A DNA stretch of 64,000 nt from Caryophanales bacterium (GCA_902363455.1 CABJAC010000001.1:868001-932000), one strand, 5' to 3'; counted from the stretch's first letter, positions 1-9,914 are shown. Program-made: numbers and translations. The notes: generated by a model not told the origin, from the letters alone.

Positions 1-108
1 GACCGGACTCAACCGATGTTTACATTTGATGAAGAAGTCAGTGAGGCAAAGGACATCATTAATGGGCATCTGTTGGATTACCGGGAGCAACTAGAGAAAA
101 TGAAATAA
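1..108 (+). CDS. 3' end of an unidentified protein (partial)
   Basis: Thirty-five codons are open from the first base of the window and end in TAA at 106-108. The visible tail is charged and helical-looking (ends REQLEKMK). It is followed at once by a strong bidirectional terminator shared with the convergent rqcH gene, so this is very probably the end of a real gene. I do not recognise the family from this fragment; in Bacillus the region upstream of rqcH holds pyrimidine and sulfate-assimilation genes, but nothing in the tail links it to those. Confidence 0.6.
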   Translation, partial: DRTQPMFTFDEEVSEAKDIINGHLLDYREQLEKMK

Positions 109-163
109 AAATGTCGTCCCTGTCACTTCTTTTCAAAAGAAGCAAAGGGACGACATTTTTTCT
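109..163. terminator. bidirectional intrinsic terminator
   Basis: A long hairpin: AATGTCGTCCC at 110-120 pairs with GGGACGACATT at 147-157, and CTTCTTTT with AAAAGAAG close the top. It is flanked by an A-run on the left and a T-run on the right, so it can end both the plus-strand gene and minus-strand rqcH. Confidence 0.9.
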
Positions 164-1857
164 TAAGTTGCCCGAAGAGACTGAACAAGATCAGCGTCTG
201 GTGTGACGTAAAGCGTCGTTTGATCCGTGTAGATGACGAAACCGGGTTTAGCGCCGCTTGGTTTCTTGACATAACGTAATTCGGTGAAGTCGACTGGAAC
301 CTGACTGGATTCACGTGCTTTCGAATAGTAGGCGGCAACGATTGCTGCTTCCTTTAATGTGGTCTCATCCGGTTGTTCGCTGCGGATGATGACGTGTGAA
401 CCGGGAATGTCTTTTGTATGAAGCCATGTTTCCGAACGTCGAGCAAACTTGAATGTCGCATAATCGTTTTGTTTATTGTTTTTTCCGACGAAAAACGGAA
501 TGCCGGTCGAAGACTGATACGCTTCAAGTTTCGGAACGACGGGTTTCTTTTTCTTTTTGCTCCGTTCCCGCACGTATCCTTCTTCGACGAGTTCTTCACG
601 CATCTCACGGATATCATCCGGAGACGCGACGTCGAGTTGAGCGAGTAACGATTCAAAGTAATCAATTTCACGCTGGTTTTTCTCAAGTTGTTTGGCGACT
701 TCAATCTTAGCCGTCTTTAGCTTATTGTAGCGTTTGTAATACCGTTGGGCGTTCTCGTTTGGTGAGAAGCGGGGATCAAGAGTGATTGTAATTTCTTTCC
801 CGTCTTCATCATAATAATCGACGACTGTCGCTTCTTTCATACCGCGTTCAAGCTGGTACAGGTAAGTTGTCAACAGTTCCCCTTTGTGTTTCAGTTCATC
901 CATCTTTTCCGTTGCGGCGAGATCACGTTCGAGCTTGGTTCGTTTGAGAATGTTTTTATCGTATTCACTTTTAATGAACCGTTCGACATCCGCTGCCTGC
1001 TGTTTCACTCGGTCCCGATTAGATTTCTGATGGAAAAAAGCATCGAGGACCTCGCCGCTCGTAGTGAAGGTTTTTTCATCGACGATTTCCCCGTGATGCA
1101 ATGCGACGGGAGAAAATCGTTCTTTCCCATTCGCAAGGCGTTGGAAATAATAAGGCCCCGTCAATTCACCAAGAACGGATTGAATGGCCTGAGTGAGTGA
1201 CGTCCGGTTTGCGAGACCAGCCCGGTGAACGATTTCTGCCGTAAGTTGGGGCGAGAAACCACTGAATAAACTCAGTAATTGACGATCGAGTTTTCCCGCA
1301 TTCCAGTCAATCCGGTGAAGGGTCTTCTCGATGTCTCCAGTTAAGGGATCGACCTTATCTTGTTCCGGCGGCAACTGGTATTGGACCCCCGGCATGATTG
1401 TCCGAAACGTATTTTGACTGAGTGGAAGATGCTTGATGGCATCCAAAATTTTATCCTGTCCATCGGTTAACAGGATGTTGGAATGGCGTCCCATCAGTTC
1501 GATATATAGTTTTTTCGCTTCTTCATCACCGAGTTCATTACGTGAGCGGACGCGCATCAGAATGACCCGGTCTCGTCCCAGCTGTTCAATCGATTCGATG
1601 AAGCCACCTTCAAGATGTTTCCGGAGCATCATACAGAACATCGGCGGTTCGCTCGGATTGCTTGTTGACTCTGCTGTCAGATGAAGGCGGGCATACATGG
1701 CGTTCGCTGATGCGAGTAACATCACATTTTTCCGTTCCGCCCGAACGCTGAAAATTAAATCGAGTGCATACGGTTGATGTATTTTGTTGATACGAGCTCC
1801 GACGAGCGGTTGGAGTTCGCGGACGACCCGTGTCGTCATTAGTCCATCAAAAGCCAT
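163..1857 (-). CDS. rqcH: RqcH, ribosome-associated quality control factor (NEMF/FbpA family)
   Basis: A protein of 564 residues, matching the family (B. subtilis YloA/RqcH is about 570). The order is N-terminal NFACT-N domain (MAFDGLMTTRVVREL start), long central coiled coil (about residues 270-430), then the NFACT-R domain near the C-terminus with the WLHTKDIPGSHVII block. RqcH binds obstructed 50S subunits with peptidyl-tRNA and recruits tRNA-Ala to add C-terminal alanine tails to stalled chains. The start at 1857 is chosen over the upstream in-frame Met because AGAAGG lies just before it. It is transcribed away from gmk and shares a 164-bp divergent control region. In B. subtilis this gene is on the same strand as gmk, with yloB, yloC and remA between; those are absent here. 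Confidence 0.93.
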   Translation of the reverse strand: MAFDGLMTTRVVRELQPLVGARINKIHQPYALDLIFSVRAERKNVMLLASANAMYARLHLTAESTSNPSEPPMFCMMLRKHLEGGFIESIEQLGRDRVILMRVRSRNELGDEEAKKLYIELMGRHSNILLTDGQDKILDAIKHLPLSQNTFRTIMPGVQYQLPPEQDKVDPLTGDIEKTLHRIDWNAGKLDRQLLSLFSGFSPQLTAEIVHRAGLANRTSLTQAIQSVLGELTGPYYFQRLANGKERFSPVALHHGEIVDEKTFTTSGEVLDAFFHQKSNRDRVKQQAADVERFIKSEYDKNILKRTKLERDLAATEKMDELKHKGELLTTYLYQLERGMKEATVVDYYDEDGKEITITLDPRFSPNENAQRYYKRYNKLKTAKIEVAKQLEKNQREIDYFESLLAQLDVASPDDIREMREELVEEGYVRERSKKKKKPVVPKLEAYQSSTGIPFFVGKNNKQNDYATFKFARRSETWLHTKDIPGSHVIIRSEQPDETTLKEAAIVAAYYSKARESSQVPVDFTELRYVKKPSGAKPGFVIYTDQTTLYVTPDADLVQSLRAT

Positions 1858-1919
1858 GATATTACCTTCTTTCTTGATTTCGTTTCCACTTTCTAAAGGT
1901 AACAGAAAGTGCATGGATA

Positions 1920-1928
1920 TGGTATGAT
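1920..1928 (+). promoter_or_regulatory. candidate extended -10 promoter for gmk
   Basis: TGG followed by TATGAT (1923-1928) resembles an extended -10 sigma-A element about 90 bp before gmk, within the 164-bp divergent region between rqcH and gmk. No good -35 lies 17 bp upstream, which fits an extended -10 promoter, but the call is tentative. Confidence 0.35.
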
Positions 1929-1985
1929 TAAGCAGTCGAGCTGAAAAGACCACTTGCGAACTTCCTGTCTCTACTGCTAATATGA

Positions 1986-2642
<657 letters not shown>

Positions 2643-2643
2643 C

Positions 2644-2847
2644 ATGTTATATCCATCAGTAGACAAGCTTCAAAAGACAATTCCTTCAAAGTACACAATC
2701 GTGACGGTCGCAGCGAAACGGGCGCGTCAACTCCAAGACGGGAAACGCCTGAAAGTCGCGAACCCGAAATCATACAAACCAGTCGGAAAAGCACTCGAAG
2801 AACTCTTTTCTGGTGAAGTCGTGGTTACGAACCAACCGCAAGACTAA
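2644..2847 (+). CDS. rpoZ: RNA polymerase omega subunit
   Basis: A 67-residue protein, the same length as B. subtilis omega. It begins MLYPSVDKLQ and has the conserved KYTIVTVAAKRARQL segment followed by NPKSYKPVGKALEEL. Omega helps fold and retain the beta-prime subunit in RNA polymerase. Its ribosome binding site GGAGGT is inside the last codons of gmk, so the two are likely co-translated. The pairing of gmk with rpoZ is conserved across many bacteria and puts a GTP-producing enzyme beside a polymerase subunit. An intrinsic terminator follows. Confidence 0.95.
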   Translation: MLYPSVDKLQKTIPSKYTIVTVAAKRARQLQDGKRLKVANPKSYKPVGKALEELFSGEVVVTNQPQD

Positions 2848-2855
2848 TTTTGAAG

Positions 2856-2884
2856 CAGCCACTCCTCATTGTGGCTGTTTTTTT
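2856..2884 (+). terminator. intrinsic terminator between rpoZ and coaBC
   Basis: CAGCCAC at 2856-2862 pairs with GTGGCTG at 2871-2877, followed by seven Ts. The stem is short (7 bp), so it may only attenuate transcription into coaBC, whose ribosome binding site lies just downstream. Confidence 0.75.
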
Positions 2885-2903
2885 CAATAAGGAGGAACTC
2901 ATC

Positions 2904-4094
2904 ATGCTAACGAATCGAAAAATCCTTTTGTGTGTTGGAGGAGGCATCGCCTCGTATAAAGCGGCGGCCCTAGCTTCAAAACTGGTTCAGGCGGGAGCGA
3001 GTGTTCAAGTCGCCATGACGAAGAATGCCCAACAATTCGTTGGGAAAACGACGTTTGCGGCACTAACACGCAAGCCGGTCTATGATGATGTCTTCATCGA
3101 ACATGATGCATCTAAAATTGCCCACATTGATTTAGCGGATGAAGCCGATTTGATTGTCGTGGCACCCGCAACAGCCAATTTAATCGCAAAACTCGCTCAC
3201 GGAATCGCGGATGACTTCATCACGACGACGATTTTGGCAGCAACCTGTCCCGTCGTCGTTGCGCCGGCGATGAATGTCAATATGCTCGAACATCCGGCGA
3301 CGGTGCGAAACATGGAACGGCTGATGGCAGACGGAGTCCAGTTAATCGCCCCGGGAGTCGGAAACTTGGCATGCGGCTGGGTCGGAAAAGGCCGGTTGCC
3401 TGAACCGGAAGAACTTGTCGAAACATTATCCGGTTTGTTTCAAGTCAAACCACTTGTAGATCGACATGTCCTGATCAGTGCCGGACCGACCGTCGAACGT
3501 ATTGATCCGGTTCGTTATTTGACAAACGACTCATCCGGTAAGATGGGTATTGCGCTTGCTGAAGCCGCCCGTGATGCCGGTGCGACCGTCACACTCGTCC
3601 ACGGTCCGATCCGTGAGACTTTGCCGGCCGGTATGACAACGATTGCTGTCGAATCCGGAGACGAGATGCTCGAAGCGATGTTAGCAGTGTATGACAAGCA
3701 AAATCTTGTCATCATGGCAGCGGCGGTGGCGGATTACCGTCCGACCATTCAGTACGACCGGAAGCAGAAAAAAATCGATGGACCTTTACGAATTGAACTG
3801 GAAGAGACTACAGACATCTTACGGACGCTCGGCGAACGTAAAACACAGCAGATTCTTGTTGGGTTTGCCGCTGAAACGGAAAATCTGGAGAAACATGCCC
3901 AGCAAAAATTGGTGCGGAAGCAGGCTGATTTTATCGTAGCCAATGACGTATCCCGAGCAGATATTGGTTTTTCAAGCAATGAAAATCAAGTGACGGTTTA
4001 CGGAAAAAATCAAGAAACTGTTCATTACGATCAACAGTCAAAGACACAGTTGGCTGTGGAATTGATTAAACAATTTACCGAGGCCATACGATGA
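2904..4094 (+). CDS. coaBC: bifunctional phosphopantothenoylcysteine decarboxylase / phosphopantothenate-cysteine ligase
   Basis: Catalyses the second and third steps of coenzyme A synthesis: CTP-dependent joining of 4'-phosphopantothenate with cysteine, then FMN-dependent decarboxylation to 4'-phosphopantetheine. The protein is 396 residues. The N-terminal CoaC half has the flavin-binding GGGIASYKAA segment, His of HIDLADEADL and the PAMNVNM motif (about residues 115-125). The C-terminal CoaB half starts near residue 185 with the VLISAGPTVERIDPVR motif. ATG 2904 has GGAGGA 10 bp upstream; the longer frame from 2850 would run through the terminator and is rejected. The stop overlaps the priA start (ATGA), suggesting translational coupling. 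Confidence 0.95.
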   Translation: MLTNRKILLCVGGGIASYKAAALASKLVQAGASVQVAMTKNAQQFVGKTTFAALTRKPVYDDVFIEHDASKIAHIDLADEADLIVVAPATANLIAKLAHGIADDFITTTILAATCPVVVAPAMNVNMLEHPATVRNMERLMADGVQLIAPGVGNLACGWVGKGRLPEPEELVETLSGLFQVKPLVDRHVLISAGPTVERIDPVRYLTNDSSGKMGIALAEAARDAGATVTLVHGPIRETLPAGMTTIAVESGDEMLEAMLAVYDKQNLVIMAAAVADYRPTIQYDRKQKKIDGPLRIELEETTDILRTLGERKTQQILVGFAAETENLEKHAQQKLVRKQADFIVANDVSRADIGFSSNENQVTVYGKNQETVHYDQQSKTQLAVELIKQFTEAIR

Positions 4095-6415
4095 TTGCGG
4101 AAGTTATCGTCGACGTTGCCGCGGCAACGGTTGATCGTCCGTTTGATTATGAAGTTCCGGAACTTTGGCAAAATCTCGTCGTTCCCGGTATGCGTGTCGA
4201 AGTTCCATTCGGACCAAGGGCATTACTTGGAATCGTTGTCGGAGTCAAGCCGGAATCGGAACTGGACCGCATCAAGCCGATTGTCCGGGTACTTGACGAA
4301 ACCCCGACCTATACGGAAGAGTTGCTCCGTTTGTCGTCGTATCTATCTGAAACGACACTATGTTATCAGGCGACTGCGCTTCTTGCGATGTTACCTGCTG
4401 CTCTGAAAGTCAGCTATGATAAACTGATTTTGACGGAAAGTCCGAAATGGGCAAACTGGAATCATAAGAAAATTAGCCAGTTTCCGAGTGAAGTCCAACA
4501 AAAGATTTTATTAGCTGCGCAAACAGGAGACATACACCTTCAACCGGTCGTCAAAGAAAAAAAGACGTCCAAAACCGATAAGCGAATCCGGTTACTGGAC
4601 GCAACGATTGAATTATCAAAAAAAGCAACAAAACAGATTATGCTTCGGGAACACCTGCTGGAACGACCGGAAGTGCTGTGGAGTGAAGTCATGCATGAAC
4701 TTGACTTAACGGTCAGCATTCTGAACAGTCTCGAGAAAAAAGGTGTGATTACGGTTGAAACGATTGATGTGAACCGTAATCCGTACGAACATCTGGTTCA
4801 AGATATTTTTGTTCCTTCCACATTGACGACGCATCAGCAGGATGCTGTCGACGCCGTTACGGCACCGGATGAGACAAACACGTTTTTACTGCACGGGGTG
4901 ACCGGAAGCGGAAAAACAGAAGTGTATTTAGAATCGATTCACACGATGCTTGAACGGGGACGGCAAGCCATCCTGCTCGTACCGGAAATCAGTTTAACGC
5001 CGATGATGGTCAAACGGTTTAAAAGACGGTTTGGGGAACGGGTTGCTGTCCTGCATAGCGGTCTGTCCTTAGGCGAAAAATATGATGAATGGCGGAAAAT
5101 TGCTCAAGGTGAAGTAGAGGTCGTCGTCGGAGCACGTTCGGCGATTTTTGCTCCACTGACGAACATTGGTCTCATTATTTTGGATGAGGAGCATGAAACA
5201 ACCTATAAACAAGAAGAAAATCCGCGGTACCACACACGGGATGTCGCGACGTGGCGGGCCGCGTATCATCGCTGTCCTGTCGTGCTCGGCAGTGCGACGC
5301 CAATTCTTGAGACGTATGCACGTGCCCAAAAAGGGGTATACCGCTATTTGCCGTTGACCGAACGGTTTGGAGGCGAACTGCCTCCGGTCGATATCATTGA
5401 TATGCGAAAAGAACTGGAACGCGGCAACCGAACTCCATTCAGTCTGTCGCTCATCGAAGGCATAAAACAACGGATTGAACGCGGGGAACAGACGGTTTTA
5501 CTATTAAATCGCCGAGGGTATACGACGTTCGTTCTTTGTCGGGACTGTGGGGAAACACTTCAGTGTCCGCACTGTGCCGTCAATTTGACCTACCACCAGC
5601 AGCAAGATTGTTTGAAGTGCCATTACTGCGGATTTGAAGCGGCGATGCCGAAAACCTGTCCTTCCTGCGAATCCCAAAAGATTCGTCAATTCGGTACCGG
5701 TACACAAAAAATTGAAGAAGAATTGTCCCATTTGATTCCGGAAGCTAAAATCATCCGAATGGATCAAGATACCACGTCCCGTAAAGGGGCTCATGAGAAG
5801 TTGCTGAATGCCTTTGAACGGGGAGAAGGCAATATTTTGCTCGGGACACAAATGATTGCGAAAGGACTCGATTTTCCTAACGTGACACTTGTTGGTGTCA
5901 TCGCGGCGGATGCCACTCTCGGAATTCCCGATTTTCGTGCCAGTGAACGAACGTTTCAACTGATCACACAGGTTTCGGGGCGTGCCGGTCGTGGAATCCT
6001 TGCCGGACAATCGATTATCCAAACGTATAATCCGGAGCATTACGTCATCCAAACTGCAAAGCGGCATGATTATGAAGCATTTTATCAGCGGGAAATGCAA
6101 TTACGAAAACTCGGGGGGCATCCACCGTTCTGGTTTTTGGGGCTGGTGACCGTCTCGGCGGCACACCCACTCGAAGCCCAGGCGGAAGCCGAGGCAGTGG
6201 CGGATCAACTCCGCCATCTGGAATCAGATGATTTGGTCATCAATGGACCGCTCGAAGCCCCGCTGGCACGGCTGAAAAATATGTATCGATATCAAGTGAT
6301 TTTGAAACATAAAGGACAGGAAGAAGTCCGGGAGGCGCTCCGGGCGATGCTTGCGTTACGCATCAAACAAAAAGTCCAAGTAACAGTGGATCTGAATCCA
6401 TTTGTATTTATGTGA
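4091..6415 (+). CDS. priA: primosomal protein N', replication restart helicase PriA
   Basis: A 774-residue superfamily 2 helicase that recognises stalled or D-loop forks and reloads the replicative helicase through DnaD/DnaB/DnaI. The N-terminal 3'-DNA-binding and winged-helix domains (about 1-200) precede Walker A GVTGSGKTEVY (about residue 270), the DEEH box (about 364) and a C-terminal helicase lobe interrupted by eight cysteines (about 483-535) arranged as two zinc sites (CRDC, CPHC, CHYC, CPSC). All key motifs look intact. It overlaps coaBC by four bases. The def::fmt ribosome binding site GAGGTGG spans its stop codon, so expression should be coupled down the run. Confidence 0.96.
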   Translation: MIAEVIVDVAAATVDRPFDYEVPELWQNLVVPGMRVEVPFGPRALLGIVVGVKPESELDRIKPIVRVLDETPTYTEELLRLSSYLSETTLCYQATALLAMLPAALKVSYDKLILTESPKWANWNHKKISQFPSEVQQKILLAAQTGDIHLQPVVKEKKTSKTDKRIRLLDATIELSKKATKQIMLREHLLERPEVLWSEVMHELDLTVSILNSLEKKGVITVETIDVNRNPYEHLVQDIFVPSTLTTHQQDAVDAVTAPDETNTFLLHGVTGSGKTEVYLESIHTMLERGRQAILLVPEISLTPMMVKRFKRRFGERVAVLHSGLSLGEKYDEWRKIAQGEVEVVVGARSAIFAPLTNIGLIILDEEHETTYKQEENPRYHTRDVATWRAAYHRCPVVLGSATPILETYARAQKGVYRYLPLTERFGGELPPVDIIDMRKELERGNRTPFSLSLIEGIKQRIERGEQTVLLLNRRGYTTFVLCRDCGETLQCPHCAVNLTYHQQQDCLKCHYCGFEAAMPKTCPSCESQKIRQFGTGTQKIEEELSHLIPEAKIIRMDQDTTSRKGAHEKLLNAFERGEGNILLGTQMIAKGLDFPNVTLVGVIAADATLGIPDFRASERTFQLITQVSGRAGRGILAGQSIIQTYNPEHYVIQTAKRHDYEAFYQREMQLRKLGGHPPFWFLGLVTVSAAHPLEAQAEAEAVADQLRHLESDDLVINGPLEAPLARLKNMYRYQVILKHKGQEEVREALRAMLALRIKQKVQVTVDLNPFVFM

Positions 6416-6428
6416 GGTGGCAAAAATT

Positions 6429-7814
6429 ATGTATAAAGTAGTAGAGGTACCAAACGATGTGTTGCGTCAAACATGCCAAAAGGTGACGAAGTTTGATAAA
6501 AAGTTAGCAAAAATGATTGATCGTATGTTCGATACGATGTACGAATATGATGGTGTCGGACTGGCGGCCCCGCAGATCAATCAGCCGATTCGTGTAGCGG
6601 TTGTCCATACGGACGATGAAACAGGACCGGTCGAACTGATTAATCCGGAGATTATTGAGGCAAGCGGTTCGGAAATCGATGATGAAGGGTGCTTGAGCAT
6701 GCCGGGTATTTTTGGACCTGTCGAGCGATTCGAACAGATTATCGTCAAATCGCAGGATCGTCTGGGACGGAGTGTCAAAATCAAGGCAACCGGATTTTTT
6801 GCACGTGCGATTCAGCACGAGATGGATCATTTGGACGGTGTCTTATTTACGGATAAACTGGTCGACACTTCACGATCAACGCGTGTTGTCTTCATGGGGA
6901 CACCGGAGTTCGCCGCGAATACGCTCCGTGAAGTCATCGATGCCGGATATGATGTCGTTGGTGTTGTTTCGCAACCGGATAAACCAGTCGGGCGAAAACG
7001 TGAAATCAAGCCAACACCGGTCAAGGAAGTTGCGCTTGCGCATGACATTCCGGTACTGCAACCGGTTAAAATCCGTGAAGACTATCAAGAACTGCTCGAC
7101 CTGAAACCGGATTTGATCATCACGGCCGCTTACGGTCAAATTGTTCCGTCAGCTGTACTCGAAGCACCCCGGTACGGTGCGATTAACGTTCATGCTTCCT
7201 TGTTGCCGAAATACCGTGGCGGTGCACCGATTCATCAGGCAATCATCGATGGTGAAACGGAAACCGGTGTGACGATCATGTATATGGTCGATAAGCTGGA
7301 TGCGGGTGATATGTTGTCAAAAATCATTGTCCCGATTGAAGAACGCGATACAGTCGGATCGATGTTCGACAAACTCAGTGCAGCCGGTGCAAGATTATTA
7401 ATCGAAACGTTACCACAGTTGATTGCCGGAACGTTGACGGCAGAAGCTCAACAGGAAGAGAATGTCACGTTCTCCCCGAACATCAGCCGGGAACGCGAAC
7501 GGTTGGACTTTTCGCGACCAGGTGAAGACTTGTACAATCAAATCCGCGGAATGAATCCATTTCCAAGTGCGTATACGATGCTTGGTGCTGATCGCCTGAA
7601 AGTCTACTTTGCGGAAAAGGTGTCCGGTCGCGGAGCGGCTGGAGAAATCATTGCTCTTGAAGCGGACGGTCCGGTCATTGCGACAGGTTCAGACACTGCC
7701 TTGAAATTGGTGGATGTTCAGCCGGCAGGAAAAAAACGAATGGATGGTGCGACGTTTATGCGCGGTGTCGGACAAACTTTGACGATTGGACAGAAAGTGG
7801 GCGATGACGCATGA
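6429..7814 (+). CDS. fused peptide deformylase - methionyl-tRNA formyltransferase
   Basis: A single 461-residue frame carries two enzymes that normally are separate neighbours. Residues about 1-148 are a type 1 peptide deformylase with all three metal motifs: GVGLAAPQ (about 43), EGCLS (about 86) and HEMDH (about 130). Residues about 149-461 are a complete Fmt, beginning STRVVFMGTPEF where ordinary Fmt begins MTRVVFMGTPEF, with INVHASLLP, RGGAP and KLDAGD catalytic and folate-site motifs, and the C-terminal tRNA-binding domain. Def removes the N-formyl group from nascent chains; Fmt puts it on Met-tRNAi. At the junction (6874-6882) there is neither a stop for Def nor a start for Fmt. The next ATG, inside the VFMG motif, would delete the first Rossmann strand. 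Gene order def-fmt is standard; the fusion is what is odd. A sequencing error cannot be excluded. It overlaps rsmB by ATGA. Confidence 0.9.
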   Translation: MYKVVEVPNDVLRQTCQKVTKFDKKLAKMIDRMFDTMYEYDGVGLAAPQINQPIRVAVVHTDDETGPVELINPEIIEASGSEIDDEGCLSMPGIFGPVERFEQIIVKSQDRLGRSVKIKATGFFARAIQHEMDHLDGVLFTDKLVDTSRSTRVVFMGTPEFAANTLREVIDAGYDVVGVVSQPDKPVGRKREIKPTPVKEVALAHDIPVLQPVKIREDYQELLDLKPDLIITAAYGQIVPSAVLEAPRYGAINVHASLLPKYRGGAPIHQAIIDGETETGVTIMYMVDKLDAGDMLSKIIVPIEERDTVGSMFDKLSAAGARLLIETLPQLIAGTLTAEAQQEENVTFSPNISRERERLDFSRPGEDLYNQIRGMNPFPSAYTMLGADRLKVYFAEKVSGRGAAGEIIALEADGPVIATGSDTALKLVDVQPAGKKRMDGATFMRGVGQTLTIGQKVGDDA

Positions 7815-9139
7815 ATGTCAGAGATGCAGCAGTAACGACCTTATTGAAAATTGGACAAGGTGGAGCATTCTCGACGATCTCGGTTCACCAAATGCTTGAA
7901 AAACGAGCCATCTCAAAGGCCGACATCGGTTTATATACGGAACTGGTCTACGGAACACTCAGTCGGGAATTGACACTTGATTACATTTTGGCACCGTTTC
8001 TGGCCTCACAAAAAAAATTAGATCCATTTATGCGTCCGTTGTTACGCATGAGCGTCTATCAACTGTTTTATTTGGACCGGATTCCGGATCACGCGGTCAT
8101 CAATGAAGCGGTCGAGATTGCGAAGACCCGGGGGAAACCGCATATTGCCAAAGTCGTCAATGGTGTACTGCGCAACGTGTTGCGAAAAGGAAAACCGGAC
8201 TTTTCTATAATTTCATCCGTTGTCGAGCGGATCAGTATTGAAACGAGTCATCCGGTCTGGCTTGTCTCGCGTTGGATGGAACTGTTCGGAGAAGACGAGA
8301 CATGGCAGATGTGTCGATTGAACAATGAACCGGCACCTGTCACGGTACGCGTCAACCGGACACGTACCGACAGACAAGAAGCGGTTAAGTTGTTAGAAGA
8401 ACAAGGTGTCATCGCCAAACCGACGCCTACTGCACCGGATGGTTTAGAAATCATCAGTGGCAGTGTCCAGCAGACGGATTTGTTGGAGCGGGGTTATCTG
8501 TCGTTACAAGATGAAAGTTCGATGCTCGTGGCACTGGCTGTCGGCGCACAACCGACAGATCACATCCTAGACAGTTGTGCCGCACCGGGTGGTAAAGCGA
8601 TGCATATCGCGGAAGGATTGACGACGGGATCCTTGCAGGCACTCGATTTACATGCACACAAAGTAAAGTTGTTGCAAAAACAAGCTGACCGGCTTGGTTT
8701 ACAAACCGTTCAGGCTGAAGCACTTGATGCCCGGAAAGCCGGTGAACGGTTCGAAACCGGTTCTTTTGACCGGATTTTAGTGGATGCGCCGTGTTCCGGT
8801 CTTGGTGTTATTCGCCGGAAACCAGACATCAAATGGACGAAACGACCGGAAGATTTGACACATCTACCGGTGATTCAACGGGAAATCATTGAGTCGGTTC
8901 TTCCGCTTGTCAAATCCGGGGGCACATTCGTTTATTCGACCTGTACGATTGATCCGCTTGAAAATGAACAGCAAACTGATTATATCCTCAGTCAGGGATT
9001 TGTTTTTGACGAATCGTTTAAAACACGGATGCCTGAAATCGTCCAGTCTTTAATCGGAGAACGGGCAGAACTGAAGTTATTGCCGACAACCCTTGGAACG
9101 GACGGGTTTTATATCGCCGCTTTCAGAAAAAACGATTGA
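7811..9139 (+). CDS. rsmB: 16S rRNA (cytosine-5)-methyltransferase B
   Basis: Methylates C967 (E. coli numbering) of 16S rRNA with S-adenosylmethionine. The 442-residue protein has an N-terminal NusB-like RNA-binding domain (about 1-140), then a Rossmann methyltransferase domain with the SAM loop DSCAAPGGK (about 255) and the two catalytic cysteines in DAPCSG (about 326) and YSTCTIDPLENE (about 376). The start overlaps the preceding stop by four bases. In B. subtilis rlmN follows here; in this window the next gene is prpC, with only 38 bp between and no rlmN remnant. Confidence 0.95.
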   Translation: MNVRDAAVTTLLKIGQGGAFSTISVHQMLEKRAISKADIGLYTELVYGTLSRELTLDYILAPFLASQKKLDPFMRPLLRMSVYQLFYLDRIPDHAVINEAVEIAKTRGKPHIAKVVNGVLRNVLRKGKPDFSIISSVVERISIETSHPVWLVSRWMELFGEDETWQMCRLNNEPAPVTVRVNRTRTDRQEAVKLLEEQGVIAKPTPTAPDGLEIISGSVQQTDLLERGYLSLQDESSMLVALAVGAQPTDHILDSCAAPGGKAMHIAEGLTTGSLQALDLHAHKVKLLQKQADRLGLQTVQAEALDARKAGERFETGSFDRILVDAPCSGLGVIRRKPDIKWTKRPEDLTHLPVIQREIIESVLPLVKSGGTFVYSTCTIDPLENEQQTDYILSQGFVFDESFKTRMPEIVQSLIGERAELKLLPTTLGTDGFYIAAFRKND

Positions 9140-9177
9140 CGAAACAGCAGCATCAAACACGGTAGAGGAGGACGGGT

Positions 9178-9912
9178 ATGGAGTTAGCGTATTTGACGAC
9201 GACCGGCAAGGTCCGTTCAAAAAACGAAGACACGGTCTTATTAGTAGGCGATGCGAAGCAAGGGTTGGCTGTAGTCGCCGATGGTATGGGCGGTCACGCG
9301 GCCGGAGAAACCGCGAGTGCCATCGTAAGGCAGCTTTTTGCCGAAGCGTATCCCGACATGCCGAACCGCCCGATGGAATTATCTGCGTGGATCGAGCACT
9401 TGGTGAAAGAAGCCAACACACAAATTTTACATTTTTCTCAGAGCGAAAATTTATCGATTGTCGGTACGACGATGGCCTGTGTCTGTTGGTCGGATGATTT
9501 ACTGGTCATTGGTCACGTAGGAGACAGTCGGGTGTATGCGTTAGAAGAAGGACGCTTGACACAACTGACGGATGACCATTCGTATGTCAACATGTTAAAA
9601 CAATTAGGCGAATTGTCGGAAGCAGAGCTTGAAAATCATCCGCGACGCAACGTCATCACACGTTCAGTCGGCTCCAATGAATCCGTTGACGTGGATATTC
9701 AAGTCCGGGATGCACCGGATTATGATATCGTGTTAGTGTGCAGTGACGGTTTGTCGGATGAAGTCCCTCATGATGTCATGCAACGACTGCTTCAAGAAGA
9801 CGCATCGCTTGATACAATCGTTGAACGTCTTGTAACCGAGGCAAATGACCGGGGGGGCGCAGACAATATTACAATTGCTGCAATCCGTTTTAAAGAAAGA
9901 GAGAGGATCTGA
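9178..9912 (+). CDS. prpC: PP2C-type Ser/Thr protein phosphatase PrpC
   Basis: Dephosphorylates PrkC and its targets. The 244-residue PPM/PP2C domain has the metal-binding VADGMGGHAAGE motif (about residue 32), HVGDSRVY (about 117), CSDGLSDEV (about 190) and GGADNITIA at the end, so the Asp residues that hold the Mn ions are present. AGAGGAGG lies six bases before the ATG. The gene ends two bases before prkC, the usual arrangement of this antagonistic pair. Confidence 0.95.
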   Translation: MELAYLTTTGKVRSKNEDTVLLVGDAKQGLAVVADGMGGHAAGETASAIVRQLFAEAYPDMPNRPMELSAWIEHLVKEANTQILHFSQSENLSIVGTTMACVCWSDDLLVIGHVGDSRVYALEEGRLTQLTDDHSYVNMLKQLGELSEAELENHPRRNVITRSVGSNESVDVDIQVRDAPDYDIVLVCSDGLSDEVPHDVMQRLLQEDASLDTIVERLVTEANDRGGADNITIAAIRFKERERI

Positions 9913-9914
9913 AT

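Noticed and set aside
5504..6100. Open frame of 198 codons on the minus strand inside priA
   Set aside because: No recognisable protein features and lies over the conserved zinc and helicase motifs of priA.
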